Shown here in pieces: positions 7,207-18,334 of a stretch of DNA of 53,408 nt; the first letter of the stretch is position 1, and each line of letters starts with the position of its first letter. Position numbers and translations under genes: made by a program. Under the pieces are notes generated by a model. The model saw only the letters and a list, made by a program, of their open reading frames with translations, was not told the origin of the DNA and made no database searches. Origin of the DNA: Rubritalea profundi (GTDB lineage Bacteria; Verrucomicrobiota; Verrucomicrobiia; Verrucomicrobiales; Akkermansiaceae); the NCBI RefSeq assembly GCF_002954445.1, contig NZ_MQWA01000001.1, positions 57,090 through 110,497 on the forward strand, read 5' to 3'.

Positions 7207-9973
7207 ATGCACCCGATCACAGAATCCATCACTCAAGAGGCTGAAAACGTTCTTTTACCAGCACTCAAGGCGACGACTGAGCAAACAGAACGCGCCAGCT
7301 TGATCAAATCCTTCATCAAGAAACAAGACTCTAGGATTAGAGAGGTCCACGACCTAGGAGCTGGTGGCCTAGAAGTGGCAGGTGCACGCTCCGTGATGGT
7401 CGACAATGTGATTCGCACAGCATTTCTCACTAGCCAACAACACCTCTCCCCACAGGACCCCATCAAAGTAGCTGTCACTTCTGTTGGAGGTTATGGCCGC
7501 GGCACGCTCAATCCAGGCTCTGACATCGATCTACTCTTTCTACTGCCGGTAAGCTCCACTAAAATATCCAACCTCACCAAAGAACTTGTCCAGGAAATCC
7601 TCTATCTACTCTGGGATAGTGGCTTCAAGGTGGGGCATTCCTCACGCTCAATTGACGAATGCATCGAGGAAGCTAAATCCGAACAACAGTCTAAAACGGC
7701 ACTGATGGATACCCGCCTCATCGCTGGTGACTCAGCTCTCGTCGACGACTTCATTCTCCGCTACCAGCGCGACTGTATTCAGAAAAATCCTGACGCATTT
7801 TTCGAACTCCGTCGCCAAGATCTACGTTCCCGCCATCGCAAGTATTCTCACACCGTCTTCCTGCAGGAACCCCACGTCAAAGAAAGCTGTGGAGGCCTGC
7901 GCGACTTCCACAACATCATCTGGGTCGAACAAGTAAAACGCGGCACCAATCATTTAGAAGCCCTAGTGAAAGAGCGTATACTCACCAAATCCGCTTATAA
8001 AGAACTCAATGCTGCCTACGACTTCGTCCATCGTGTCCGCAATGAACTCCACTACCACACTGGAAGTTCCACAGACATTCTCACCTTGCGACTCCAGGGC
8101 ATTGTCGCCACTAACTTCCAGTATCCGGAAAAAAGCATCCTGCGCAGGTGTGAGTCATTCATGCGCGACTACTATCGCCACACCCGTGCTATTTACCATC
8201 ATACCTCATCATTGATGGAGATCTTCCAAATTGAGATTAATGAAAATGATGGCGCCAAAGGATGGTTAAAGTTTTTACCTAAACCCAAAAAAAAGCGCAT
8301 CGAACTCGATGGCTTCATCATCCGTGATGGCAGGATTTATCCGAAAAATAATGATATTTTTGAGGATGATCCTCACCGGCTCATGCGCGTCTTCCAAGAA
8401 TGCCAATTACGCAACCTGACCCTTGCTCCACAGACCCGTAAGCTCATCAAGGCCAACTGGCCGCTCATCACCGCTGAGTTCAGAAACGCCAAGGCGAACA
8501 GAGAAACCTTCCGCGCTATGTTAGAGCGCAAAGGAAGTGTCGCTGAGATCCTTAGAATGATGCACCGAGTGGGCGTTCTCGGTAGGTGGATGCCTGAATT
8601 TGGAGCTCTCGACTGCCTCGTTCAGCATGAATTTTTCCACCGCTACACAGCCGATGAGCACACCCTACGCTGTATCGAGCAACTTGATGCTCTAATAGAA
8701 GACGATAGAAGAGAGCGTGCTATTTACCGCAAAATACTCACCGATTTAGAGGACCCCTATGCCATCTATCTCGCCATGATCCTTCACGACACTGGACGCG
8801 CTGAAAACGTCCGTGAGCACACTGATGGCTCAGCAATGCTCGCCGCACAGGTCTGTTCACGTTTTAAAATCAAAGGCGCCCGACGTTCACTACTCACCTT
8901 CCTCGTCGACCACCACCTTACTTACTGGCGCTACGCTACGAGTAAGAACTTAGAAGACCCTGAGGTGATTGAAGAATTCGCTGGAATCATGCGCGACCAG
9001 GAACGTCTCGAAGCACTGTTAGTTTTCACCTATGCCGACTCAAATGGCACAAACGAAGAAGCCTGGTCACCATGGAAGGAAACTCTCATGCTGCAGCTTT
9101 TCCGATCCACCAAAGATTTCCTCTCCAGTGGCAAAAATCAATACAAGGCCGACCAAGCTGCTGAGTTAAAAAAGCTCAAGAAACGCACAAAGAATGCCCT
9201 TAAGGAAAAATACCATAAACAACTGGAAATTCATTTTGATACCATGCCAAAAGGGTATTTCCGCTATCGAGCCCCAGAGTCATTAGCTATCCACATTCGT
9301 GCTGTCCGCCGCTATACAAAAAAGGCAGAGAAAGCCCTAGCAGGCTTCCACGAATCCGACTTGCGCTGGATAAACCGCGACAACCGAGGCTACACTGAGC
9401 TTGTGGTTACAACGATGAACCGCCCGCTATTGTTAGAAAAAGTCGCCTGTGCTCTAGCGGCATCACAGATAAACGTCATAGCTGCAGATGTTTACACCAG
9501 TACCTCTGGTATTACCTGTGATATTTTTCACGTCTGCACCGAAGACCAACTCGCGGTGACGCATGCGGGTACTAAGAAAAAAAGTGGAAGAAACCTTTTC
9601 GAAATTGATCCAAAAAGATACCTATGACTCGTCAAAGCATCTTAAGAAAAAGCGCAATTTCCTACAAAAGGACACCACTGAGGGGGGCCTACCTTTTCCA
9701 GTTCAAGCGTTCGTCAACAATCAAGCCAGCCAGCAATTCACTGCGATAGAAGTCCAAGCGCTCGATCGCATCGGACTACTGCACGACATCTTTCTAAACA
9801 TTGGCAAATGCGGCCTCGCCACGGTTCATGCACGCATCTGCACCGAGAAAGGTGCCGCTATGGATACCATCTACGTCAGTAACATGGATGGCTCTAAAGT
9901 CACCGATCCAGAAATGATCTCGCACCTAGAGCACACTATCCAGCGACTCGTCGGTTTCGAGCACGCTGATTAG
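7207..9973 (+). CDS. glnD: [Protein-PII] uridylyltransferase GlnD, split by a frameshift at an A7 run
   Basis: GlnD uridylylates and deuridylylates PII proteins in response to glutamine. The first frame (7207-9627) holds the nucleotidyltransferase motif GGYGRGTLNPGSDIDLLF (residues 94-111), the PII-uridylyltransferase domain, an HD hydrolase segment (MILHDTGR) and the first ACT domain (ELVVTTMNRPLLLEK). It then ends prematurely. The second ACT domain (VQALDRIGLLHDIFLNIGK) continues in the +1 frame (open 9563-9973). The switch falls at a run of seven A near 9575-9586; with six A the sequence would read TKKKVEETFSKLIQKD, as expected. The join is therefore a one-base insertion, a read error, or a slippage site. 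Without ACT2 the protein would probably lose normal glutamine sensing. No glnB or glnK is adjacent. Confidence 0.88.
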
Positions 9974-10003
9974 CCACCCCCCTAACACCACCCATGTGAT
10001 ATT

Positions 10004-10627
10004 TTAGCGTATCGAACCACCCTCCTTCGGGCTCGTAATCGGCGGTGCCACAGGCTTGAGCAAACCGTCCTTTAGGTCATACACCATCGCGTAGACTGTC
10101 AATTCCTGACCTCGCTCCCAAGCTTCTAACACTGGAGGCGATTGGGAGACGTGGACAGCCTGCTCGATAGCATTGAGCTCGCACAGTCGGTCAAACTTCT
10201 CAGGCTCGTCGAGCTTAGTGAGCTCGGCGCCGTGGATATTGATGACATCGTTGACGTGGCGTATCCAACTATCAACAAGACCGAAGCGCTTACCAGACAT
10301 TGCCGCCTGCACACCACCACAGCCGTAGTGGCCACAAACGATGATGTATTTCACCTTGAGATATTCCACCGCGTAGTGGATGACTGCTAGGCTATTGAAG
10401 TCAGCATGGACGACCAGATTTGCCACATTGCGGTGCACAAAAACCTCACCCGGATTCAGCCCCAATAACTGGTTTGCAGGAACTCTGGAGTCGGCGCATC
10501 CGATCCACAAGTACTCTGGCGCTTGCCCTTCGGCCAAGTGCTCAAAATACTTCGCATCCTTGGCTGTGATTTCGTCCGCCCATTTTTTATTGTTTCTTAA
10601 AATCTTCTCAATGCCGTCCATCTGCAT
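10004..10627 (-). CDS. can: Beta-class carbonic anhydrase
   Basis: Zinc enzyme that interconverts CO2 and bicarbonate in the cytoplasm. It has the beta-class zinc ligands and dyad: CADSR (Cys and Asp) and, about 55 residues later, the CGHYGCGG segment with His and Cys. The NPGEVFVHRNVAN segment and the overall length of about 207 residues match bacterial Can. An upstream in-frame TTG at 10639 exists, but the ATG at 10627 (MQMDGIEKIL) is more family-like; the ATG at 10621 is equally possible. It is convergent with glnD, with a 30-bp gap, and divergent from rarA. Confidence 0.92.
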   Translation of the reverse strand: MQMDGIEKILRNNKKWADEITAKDAKYFEHLAEGQAPEYLWIGCADSRVPANQLLGLNPGEVFVHRNVANLVVHADFNSLAVIHYAVEYLKVKYIIVCGHYGCGGVQAAMSGKRFGLVDSWIRHVNDVINIHGAELTKLDEPEKFDRLCELNAIEQAVHVSQSPPVLEAWERGQELTVYAMVYDLKDGLLKPVAPPITSPKEGGSIR

Positions 10628-10742
10628 GACTGTTAACAAGATTGTAATTTCTGCAAGTATTTCCTCATCCTAAGCTGGAATTCTCTCAAAATTCCAGTGA
10701 TCACGGTTGCTAGTTTGGTTCTATTTTGTTTCAACTCAATCC

Positions 10743-12116
10743 ATGGATTCGCTTTTCCCCGAGGGGCCAGAACCAACCAAAGCCAAGAACCAAGAATCGA
10801 GCAACGCCTCGCAACCCTTGGCCGCCAGAATGCGTCCTCAATCAATCTCTGAAATTGCCGGTCAGCACCATATTCTGGGTGAAGGGAAATTACTCCGAAG
10901 AGCCATCGAGGCCGACCTCTTTAGCTCGCTCATCTTCTACGGCCCACCAGGCACCGGCAAAACGACACTGGCCACTGTCATCGCCCAGACCACAAATTCG
11001 CGCTTTGAAATGCTCAATGGCGTCGAGAGCAATGTCGCTGAAATCCGCGACAAAATCGCCCAAGCCCGGACTTGGTTAAACCTCCGAGGTGAAACAACCA
11101 TCCTCTTCATCGACGAAATTCACCGCTTCAACAAAGCCCAACAGGATGTACTCCTCCCCCACATCGAGAGAGGCACAGTCAGATTCATCGGCGCCACCAC
11201 CCACAACCCATACTACTACGTCAACTCGCCGCTCACATCGCGTTCACAGATTTTCCAGCTCGAACCCGTCTCCACTCAGGACATTGTGGGAGTGCTCAAA
11301 AGAGCCATCTCCGATAAAGAAAATGGACTCGGCAACCTCCAGATAGACGCCCACGAAAACGCTCTCATTCACATCTCTGAAAAATCTGACGGCGACGTAA
11401 GAAAAGCCCTCACCGCCCTCGATCTAGCAGCACTGACCACCCCCTCCAGCTCGGACGGCAGCGTTCACATCGACCTCAGCATTGCAGAAGAATCCATCCA
11501 GCGCAAAGCCATCGTCTACGATGCCACCGGAGATGCCCACTACGACACCATCTCGGCATTCATCAAGTCTATCAGGGGCTCAGACCCAGATGCCGCCCTC
11601 TATTGGTTGGCTAAAATGCTCCACGCCGGAGAAGATCCACGCTTCATTGCCCGACGCATTGTCATTTCAGCTAGCGAAGATATTGGCCTAGCAGACTCCA
11701 ATGCTCTCCGCGTTGCGATGGATGCCCAGCAGGCCTTCGAGTTCATCGGCATGCCTGAGGGCCGCATCCCACTGGCCCACGCTACAGTCTATCTCGCAAC
11801 AGCTCCTAAATCCAACAGCGCCTACGCAGCTCTTGGCGCCGCACTTGCAGATGTCGACAACGGCAGAACCCTAGCCGTCCCCCCTCACCTGCGCACCCCC
11901 ACACGCAAAAAACTCTCCGCAGCTTCTGGTGAAAGCGAAAATGCTCTCGAATATTTTTATTCTCATTCTTATGAAGGGAATTACGTTCCCCAGTCGTACC
12001 TTCCCGAGGGAAGACACTACTACACACCGACAGAAAACGGTTTAGAGAAGCGTATCAAAGAGCGCCTAGACCACTGGAAGTCCCTTCACGCACAACATTC
12101 ACCACCTGCACCTTGA
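10743..12116 (+). CDS. rarA: Replication-associated recombination protein A (RarA/MgsA), AAA+ ATPase
   Basis: Clamp-loader-like AAA+ ATPase acting at stalled forks and single-stranded DNA gaps. From the ATG at 10743 the protein has 457 residues: a conserved N-terminus ([22 protein letters not shown]), Walker [10 protein letters not shown] (67-75), Walker [17 protein letters not shown], sensor 1 (GATTHNP), and the RarA-specific C-terminal tetramerisation region with YLPEGRHYY. An upstream in-frame codon at 10707 would add 12 residues that do not look native. The stop lies 3 bp before the RND gene start, so the two are probably co-transcribed even though their functions are unrelated. Confidence 0.93.
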   Translation: MDSLFPEGPEPTKAKNQESSNASQPLAARMRPQSISEIAGQHHILGEGKLLRRAIEADLFSSLIFYGPPGTGKTTLATVIAQTTNSRFEMLNGVESNVAEIRDKIAQARTWLNLRGETTILFIDEIHRFNKAQQDVLLPHIERGTVRFIGATTHNPYYYVNSPLTSRSQIFQLEPVSTQDIVGVLKRAISDKENGLGNLQIDAHENALIHISEKSDGDVRKALTALDLAALTTPSSSDGSVHIDLSIAEESIQRKAIVYDATGDAHYDTISAFIKSIRGSDPDAALYWLAKMLHAGEDPRFIARRIVISASEDIGLADSNALRVAMDAQQAFEFIGMPEGRIPLAHATVYLATAPKSNSAYAALGAALADVDNGRTLAVPPHLRTPTRKKLSAASGESENALEYFYSHSYEGNYVPQSYLPEGRHYYTPTENGLEKRIKERLDHWKSLHAQHSPPAP

Positions 12117-12119
12117 TCC

Positions 12120-15100
12120 ATGATTCGCTGGTTCGCTAAAAATCACGTCGCCGCAAATATCCTGATGATCGCCATTCTCTTGTTTGGTGGTTACACGGCC
12201 TATTTCCAACTCCCGGTAGAAATCGAGCCCGCTGTCTCGTTCCCTCAAGTTCGTATCAAGGTCCCCCTCCGCGGCGGCACCCCAAAAGATGTGGAACAAA
12301 AGGTCATCCTCCCTATCGAACAAGCCCTCGATGACCTCTCTGGGATTGACAGCGTCGAGTCCACTGCCAGCCGCAGCTCTGGAAGCATCATCGTCAACGT
12401 CGCTGAAAACACAGACATCGATAAACTCAAAACTGAGATCGCATCTAGAATCGACCGTATCACCACCTTCCCCACTGAAGCCGAAAAACCAAGAATCTAC
12501 ATCCCTAACACTGCCTATTTTTACGAGGTCATTTCCGTCACCATCTACGGCAACCTTTCCGATGACGACCTCATAATAGCCGCGAAAAAAGCGCGCGACG
12601 ACCTCACCTCCATCGAAGGTATTTCAAAAGTTGTCATCAAAGGACGGCTCAACAAAGAAATTACCATCGAAGTAAAACCCGAGGTACTCAATGCTTATAA
12701 TCTCACCATTGACAAGCTCTCACGCAAAATCCGTGAAACCTCCATCGACCTCTCAGCTGGATCAATCAATAATAATGGCGAGCGCATCCTCATCCGCTCC
12801 AGCTCACAGGCATACGGAGTTGAGCAATTTCGAAACCTCATCATTTCTAGAGAAAATGGCTCCGAACTCAAACTCGGCGATGTCGCCACCATCGTTGACA
12901 CCAGGGCTGCAGACCAGAAAGTCATTCGCTATAACAACCAGAATGCCATCGTTCTAGAAGTCTTGCGCCTCGATGGTGAAAATGCTCTCAAAATCGCCAA
13001 TTCCGTGCACGAATACGTGGCTAACGCTCAAGACAGCTTCCCCACTGGTGTCGAGCTCGCCACTTGGAATGACGACTCCGTCAGCCTCAAGGGCCGCCTC
13101 AAGACCCTCGGTGAAAACCTCCTACAGGGCGGAATCCTCGTGCTTATTTTCCTCGGCCTCTTCCTGCGTCCACAAATTGCCTTCTGGGTCGTTGCCGGCA
13201 TTCCTATCAGCTTCGCCGGTGGTATCATCGCCATGCATTATTTAGGAGTCTCAGCTAACAACATGAGCATCTTTGGCTTCATCATCGTTCTCGGCATTGT
13301 GGTCGATGACGCCATCGTTACCGGTGAAAACATCTACTCCAGAATGCGCGAACCCGGCAGATCCCCACTCGATGCCGCAGTACTCGGAACCGAGGAAGTT
13401 TCGGTACCTGTCACCTTCGGCATGCTCACCACCATTGCCGCATTTGTCCCACTCATGTTCATCGAGGGTTACATTGGTGAAATGGCTCGCCAAATCCCCC
13501 TGGTCGTCATCCCAGTCCTTCTATTCTCACTGGTCGAGTCCAAACTCATTCTCCCAGCACACCTCAAACACCTCAAAACCAACCGCAAAAAAACCGACTG
13601 GTTCATTCGCTCTCAGCGCTACATCGCCGACTCCTTAGAAAAATTCATCCAGCGCATCTACAAACCTTTACTCGATTTCGCACTACACCACCGCTACGCC
13701 ACCATCTCGCTATTCATCACAAGCCTGCTGCTCACAGCTGGATGGTACATTAAGTCCGACAACTTCAACCCCGCCCCATCCACCGACCGCTACTATATCT
13801 ACGCTTCTCTTGAAACCGTAACCGGAACCTCCTACGAAGCCACCGATGAACGTGTCAAGCACGTCGTCAAAAGCCTCGACTCTATTCGCGACAAATTCGT
13901 CGACTCAGGAACTGGTAAATCACTCATCGGTAACGTCCTCACATCCTCAGGTGGAAAACCTTGGAATAACAGCGCCAGACCAACTGACGGTTACATCCTA
14001 GTAGAAATCGTCCCCCCCGGACAACGCACTAGCCCTAGCCCTGGCCCCAAAAATATAGAAATCGCCACTGCCTGGGAACAAGCAGTCGGTGAAATGCAAG
14101 GGGTCAAATCATTCTACATCCGCAGCGAACAAAATAACTCTAAAGGCAAAAGAGTCGAACCTATCTCCATCGACCTTCGCTCCAATGACGACCAACAACG
14201 CCTCGCCGCCACCGAAAAGATCACCGACTGGCTCAGTGACAAAAATAACATCAGAAGAGCATGGAGCTCTAGCTCCCGCGAACAACGCGAACTAGAGATC
14301 AAACTCAATGCTCAAGGCCGTGAAGCCGGACTCTCCGAAGAAGCTCTAGCACGCCAAATCCGCAGTGCCTTCTACGGCACCCAAGTGCAAAAGATTCAGA
14401 TGGCTGACTCCGAACTCCGCGTCATGCTCAAGCTCCCCGAGGAACAAAGAACATCCCTCCACACCCTAGACACCCTACGCATTAGTCTACCTAACAACCA
14501 GCTCGCCAGCATCGCACAGTTTGCCACAGTCAAAGAAAGCAGCACCCCCCCCAGCATCGAGCGTAAAGATGGCCTCAGACTCAGCAGTGTCGTCGCCTAC
14601 CCCAAAGGTGACTTTAAAGTCACCACAATAGAACCAGAACTCACAGAATTCCTCGACATGCTCATGCTCGACTACCCCTCAGTCAGCTGGAGCTACGAAG
14701 GAGAACTTGCTGATTTCAAAAAAGGAAACCAACGCCTCATCGCCCTCGCTCTGATACTCACCTTCACCCTCTACTCCCTCCTCGCCATCCCATTCAAATC
14801 ATTCATCCAGCCATTCCTCGTCATGCTCGCCGTCCCATTTGGTGTCGTCGGCGCTTATTGGGGCCACGTCTTGCTCGACCTCGACATCTCCTACCTCAGC
14901 TTCTTCGGCATGCTCGCTCTTGCTGGCGTCGTGGTGAATGACTCACTCGTTATCGTCGACTTCATCAACAAACGCCGACTCGAAGGCGCACCGCTAAGAG
15001 AAGCCATTGCCGCGTCCGGCATCAGACGCTTCCGCCCGATCTTCCTCACCTCCATCACCACATTTGCCGGACTCATGCCAATCATTTTCGAAGACTCTAT

Positions 15101-15242
15101 TCAGGCACAATTCCTCATCCCTATGGCTGTCTCCTTAGGATTCGGAATCCTCTTCGCCACCTTCATCACGCTCTTCCTCATCCCCTGCGCCTACGCAGTC
15201 AGCGTAGACATCTCCATCTTCAAGCCGAAAAAGGACGAGTAA
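12120..15242 (+). CDS. RND-family efflux permease (AcrB/MexB-like, HAE1)
   Basis: Inner-membrane proton-driven transporter of 1040 residues, the usual RND size. It has an N-terminal transmembrane helix (ANILMIAILLFGGYTAYFQLP), two large periplasmic porter/docking loops and two membrane bundles. TM4 keeps the proton-relay pair in VVDDAIVTGENIY, and TM10 has the matching VVVNDSLVIVDFINK segment. The two halves show the expected internal duplication. No membrane fusion protein or outer-membrane channel gene adjoins it; instead it follows rarA by 3 bp and mnmE converges behind it. The partners are presumably elsewhere. Substrates cannot be inferred: it could export drugs, lipids or other hydrophobic compounds. 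Confidence 0.9.
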   Translation: MIRWFAKNHVAANILMIAILLFGGYTAYFQLPVEIEPAVSFPQVRIKVPLRGGTPKDVEQKVILPIEQALDDLSGIDSVESTASRSSGSIIVNVAENTDIDKLKTEIASRIDRITTFPTEAEKPRIYIPNTAYFYEVISVTIYGNLSDDDLIIAAKKARDDLTSIEGISKVVIKGRLNKEITIEVKPEVLNAYNLTIDKLSRKIRETSIDLSAGSINNNGERILIRSSSQAYGVEQFRNLIISRENGSELKLGDVATIVDTRAADQKVIRYNNQNAIVLEVLRLDGENALKIANSVHEYVANAQDSFPTGVELATWNDDSVSLKGRLKTLGENLLQGGILVLIFLGLFLRPQIAFWVVAGIPISFAGGIIAMHYLGVSANNMSIFGFIIVLGIVVDDAIVTGENIYSRMREPGRSPLDAAVLGTEEVSVPVTFGMLTTIAAFVPLMFIEGYIGEMARQIPLVVIPVLLFSLVESKLILPAHLKHLKTNRKKTDWFIRSQRYIADSLEKFIQRIYKPLLDFALHHRYATISLFITSLLLTAGWYIKSDNFNPAPSTDRYYIYASLETVTGTSYEATDERVKHVVKSLDSIRDKFVDSGTGKSLIGNVLTSSGGKPWNNSARPTDGYILVEIVPPGQRTSPSPGPKNIEIATAWEQAVGEMQGVKSFYIRSEQNNSKGKRVEPISIDLRSNDDQQRLAATEKITDWLSDKNNIRRAWSSSSREQRELEIKLNAQGREAGLSEEALARQIRSAFYGTQVQKIQMADSELRVMLKLPEEQRTSLHTLDTLRISLPNNQLASIAQFATVKESSTPPSIERKDGLRLSSVVAYPKGDFKVTTIEPELTEFLDMLMLDYPSVSWSYEGELADFKKGNQRLIALALILTFTLYSLLAIPFKSFIQPFLVMLAVPFGVVGAYWGHVLLDLDISYLSFFGMLALAGVVVNDSLVIVDFINKRRLEGAPLREAIAASGIRRFRPIFLTSITTFAGLMPIIFEDSIQAQFLIPMAVSLGFGILFATFITLFLIPCAYAVSVDISIFKPKKDE

Positions 15243-15275
15243 CGACCTTGGCCACAAGCCAAGCGACTTCACTTC

Positions 15276-16625
15276 TCACTTCCCGATACAGAAACTCCCA
15301 AAGATCTCTCCGAGAATTTCTTCAGTATCCACCCGCCCCGCAATCTCACCGATCGAATTCAAAGCCTCACGTAGGTCGATCGATGCAAATTCTATTCCAG
15401 TATTGAGCACCAGTGACTCGCGGGCATGCGACAAGAATTCTCCAGCCTTCTTCAAGCAATCTTGATGACGGGCATTGATAGCCATCGCATGGCCACCCCA
15501 TGTGGACTCGCTGAGTAAAAGCTCATCGGAAATAGCATCCGCCAAACCATCGAGCCCATTCTCATCGAGACAGGAAATTTGCACACCGCCAGCACCGCCC
15601 CATACATTGTCTTGGCCTAGATCGGTTTTATTCACCACTAGCAAATGGTGGCGGCCATTGATTTGCTCCTCAGTCAGCAATCGCTGACCAGGCTTTGAGC
15701 CATCGACCACCTCTAAAATAAGGTCGGCCAGCTCAATCTGCTTTTCTGAACGGACAATTCCTTGTTGCTCAATCTGGTCAGTAGATTCACGTACACCTGC
15801 GGTATCAATCAAGCGCACAGGAATCCCCTTCACGTTGATCACCTCTTCCACAGTATCTCGGGTTGTCCCCTCGATATCAGAAACAATCGCCCGCTCGTAA
15901 CCTAACAAACCATTGAGCAAACTTGATTTACCCACATTCGGCTCACCACAGATCACCGTTCTCACACCCTCACGCAGGATGCGTCCTTGTTCTGCGGTAG
16001 AAAGCATTTTTTGGATACCCAGCTGCACATCATCCACACGCTTGAGCATCGCAGCTCCAGTGTCGGGGTCGATGTCTTCATCCGGAAAATCAATATACGC
16101 TTCCACGTGGGCAACCACACCTAACAACGTCTCGCGTAGCGCTTCCGATTGGTCGCCTAGCTTCCCCTGCAGTTGCTCGTGCGCCGCACGCATCGCCATG
16201 TCGGTCTGAGCCGAGATGAGATCCATGATCGCCTCAGCTTGGGTCAGGTCTAGCTTACCATTCTCAAATGCTCGGCGGCTAAATTCGCCCGGGTCAGCCG
16301 AGCGTGCTCCACATTCTAAAAGTCTTTCTAACACACGCCGAGTGACCAGCACTCCACCGTGACAAGCGAACTCGACCACATCTTCCCCCGTGAAGCTACG
16401 TGGCCCTTGAAACACTGTCGCCAACACCTCATCCACAACATCACCGTCCGCATTGAGCACCTTGCCCAGAACTGCGTAGCGCTCGGGTTGGCTTTCCAGA
16501 CCACCTTTACAGCGCAAAGCCTTAGCAGACAGGCTGATAGCATCTGGCCCGCTCACACGGATCAGCGAGACTGCCCCAACTCCAGGAGCGGTAGCAATAG
16601 CAGCTACTGTGTCACCGGTAATCAT
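15276..16625 (-). CDS. mnmE: tRNA uridine-5-carboxymethylaminomethyl modification GTPase MnmE
   Basis: With MnmG it installs cmnm5 on U34 of certain tRNAs, using tetrahydrofolate and GTP hydrolysis. The 449 residues hold the N-terminal folate-binding domain (AAIATAPGVGAVSLIRVSG), a helical domain, the inserted G domain with P-loop GEPNVGKSS (227-235), switch II DTAGVRES and NKTD, and the invariant C-terminal CIGK with its functional Cys. The start ATG at 16625 overlaps the hisC stop (TAATG), so the two genes are translationally coupled. Two CTAACAA heptamers lie in the gene at 15902 and 16121. Confidence 0.95.
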   Translation of the reverse strand: MITGDTVAAIATAPGVGAVSLIRVSGPDAISLSAKALRCKGGLESQPERYAVLGKVLNADGDVVDEVLATVFQGPRSFTGEDVVEFACHGGVLVTRRVLERLLECGARSADPGEFSRRAFENGKLDLTQAEAIMDLISAQTDMAMRAAHEQLQGKLGDQSEALRETLLGVVAHVEAYIDFPDEDIDPDTGAAMLKRVDDVQLGIQKMLSTAEQGRILREGVRTVICGEPNVGKSSLLNGLLGYERAIVSDIEGTTRDTVEEVINVKGIPVRLIDTAGVRESTDQIEQQGIVRSEKQIELADLILEVVDGSKPGQRLLTEEQINGRHHLLVVNKTDLGQDNVWGGAGGVQISCLDENGLDGLADAISDELLLSESTWGGHAMAINARHQDCLKKAGEFLSHARESLVLNTGIEFASIDLREALNSIGEIAGRVDTEEILGEIFGSFCIGK

Positions 16626-17713
16626 TAGAGCACCTGGTCAAGGACTTCGAGACAACGAGCATTTTCCTGAGGAGTGCCGATGGAGATTCGCAACCAACCT
16701 GGGAGTTTGTAGCCCCGCATCGCACGGACAATCACACCTAGCTTGAGCATCTCAGCAAACACCCTGTCGCCGTCCCCTACCTCTACAAGGATGAAGTTCG
16801 CAACCGATGGCACGTAGTTCATGCCGCGCTGTTGGAATGCTGCTTCGTAAAAGGCCAGCCCTTCGTTGTTATTAGCAACGGTGTTTGCCACGTGGGCTGC
16901 GTCAGCGAGCGATGCCAGAGCCGCACGCTGCGCCACCTCATTAGTGTTGAATGGCTGGCGTGCTTTCTGCAGAATTGCAGCTACCTGAGGAGCGGCAAGT
17001 CCGTAGCCAATGCGAAGACCCGCGAGTCCGTAGGCTTTAGAAAAAGTGCGAAGCACAATCACATTGCGACCTTCACGCACATACTTCAAAGTATCTGGCG
17101 CATCACTGAGAAATTCAAAATACGCTTCATCGAATACTACGACAACATGCTCAGGGACTCTCTCCATGAAGCGTGTAATCTCTGTATCCCCCACAATCGT
17201 ACCTGTCGGGTTATTCGGATTAGCGATGAAAACTAAGCGCGTCTTCTCAGTGATCGCATCAGCCATCGCATCGAGGTCGTGGACGAAATTTGGATCCGTC
17301 ACCTCCACGTAGCCCGCACCAAACAAAGTAGCCATCAGCTTATACACCACAAACGCGTGCTCGGCTGCGATGAGTTCCGCATCAGGGTTAAGGAAACAAT
17401 GGCACAGCAACTCGATGATTTCGTTGGAACCATTGCCAAGAACCACATTCTCTAAATCTAAGTCGTATTTCTCAGCAAGTGCGCTGCGTAGCTTGTAGCC
17501 ACCACCATCTGGGTAGATGTGCATATCAGCCGCTGCGCTACGGATCGCGTCCAGAGCCATCGGCGCTGGGCCTAGCGGGTTCTCGTTCGAGGCAACTTTC
17601 ACGATACTCTCAGGATCTAGGCCCAATTCACGGGCTGTCTCAGAGATCGGTTTACCTGGCTCATAGGCTACCAAATCACAAACAAATCGGTTAGTAAATT
17701 GCTGAATACTCAT
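16625..17713 (-). CDS. hisC: Histidinol-phosphate aminotransferase (HisC)
   Basis: PLP-dependent class I/II aminotransferase of histidine synthesis, converting imidazole-acetol phosphate to histidinol phosphate. The 362-residue sequence has the HisC-type N-terminus (ASNENPLGP), the NPNNPTG motif (165-171), FDEAYFEF with the PLP-nitrogen Asp, and RTFSKAYGLAGLRIGYG with the Schiff-base Lys at about 226. No other his gene is nearby. It is followed directly by mnmE with a 1-bp overlap. Some members of this family act on other substrates such as aromatic amino acids, so the specificity is an inference from overall similarity. Confidence 0.9.
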   Translation of the reverse strand: MSIQQFTNRFVCDLVAYEPGKPISETARELGLDPESIVKVASNENPLGPAPMALDAIRSAAADMHIYPDGGGYKLRSALAEKYDLDLENVVLGNGSNEIIELLCHCFLNPDAELIAAEHAFVVYKLMATLFGAGYVEVTDPNFVHDLDAMADAITEKTRLVFIANPNNPTGTIVGDTEITRFMERVPEHVVVVFDEAYFEFLSDAPDTLKYVREGRNVIVLRTFSKAYGLAGLRIGYGLAAPQVAAILQKARQPFNTNEVAQRAALASLADAAHVANTVANNNEGLAFYEAAFQQRGMNYVPSVANFILVEVGDGDRVFAEMLKLGVIVRAMRGYKLPGWLRISIGTPQENARCLEVLDQVL

Positions 17714-17904
17714 GCGCCGAACTTAGCCCGCATCCCCCCACGAGCAAGCCCGAATCACATCGATTTTGTGGAATCTGGCCCCTCGGGACTATTGAGGCTC
17801 GAAACAGCTCTGCGGCTGTCACGGCGACTCTCCTAAAAGCATCTCACCTTAAAGACGTCTCCGGCTCAACCTGACAGCTGCGTCAAGCCGCAGCACTCCA
17901 AACA

Positions 17905-17940
17905 CAAAAAAAGTCCCGCTACTGTTTCCAGTAGCGGGAC
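17905..17940 (-). terminator. Rho-independent terminator of tRNA-Pro
   Basis: A perfect 12-bp stem (GTCCCGCTACTG and its complement) with a 4-nt loop, followed on the minus strand by a run of seven or eight T. It lies directly downstream of the tRNA. Confidence 0.9.
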
Positions 17941-17943
17941 ATT

Positions 17944-18025
<82 letters not shown>

Positions 18026-18154
18026 ATATGGAGTTGTTTGCACCGCATATACTTTGCAGTAACTTGGTCGTTTCTGCGGTGCGGCGGCAACCTGCACGAA
18101 TCACCCGTCTATTGCAAGCTCTCTTTTACTATAAACTGCATTTAATCCCCTCCC

Positions 18155-18334
18155 TCACAGATCACTCAGCGACTGCGCACGTGCACCACTTTCATCCACA
18201 ATCACTAACATCGGACGACAACAAATTTCACAATCGTAATCGAGCTCAACTATTTCGCCTCGTCCCAGCTCAGGCAAAGCAATTTCAAACCACTCAAAAC
18301 ATGTCGGACATTGGATTTCACCCGTATTCATCAT
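18155..18334 (-). CDS. CPXCG-type cysteine-rich small protein
   Basis: About 59 residues from the ATG at 18334 (the ATG at 18331 is equally likely; the longer frame to 18385 looks non-native). It has two Cys pairs, CPTC near the N-terminus and CEICCRP near residue 38, with an acidic segment between. This is the pattern of the small CPXCG-motif family, presumed to bind one zinc ion. The function of the family is unknown. It sits between tRNA-Pro and an L,D-transpeptidase-like gene, all on the same strand. Confidence 0.65.
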   Translation of the reverse strand: MMNTGEIQCPTCFEWFEIALPELGRGEIVELDYDCEICCRPMLVIVDESGARAQSLSDL

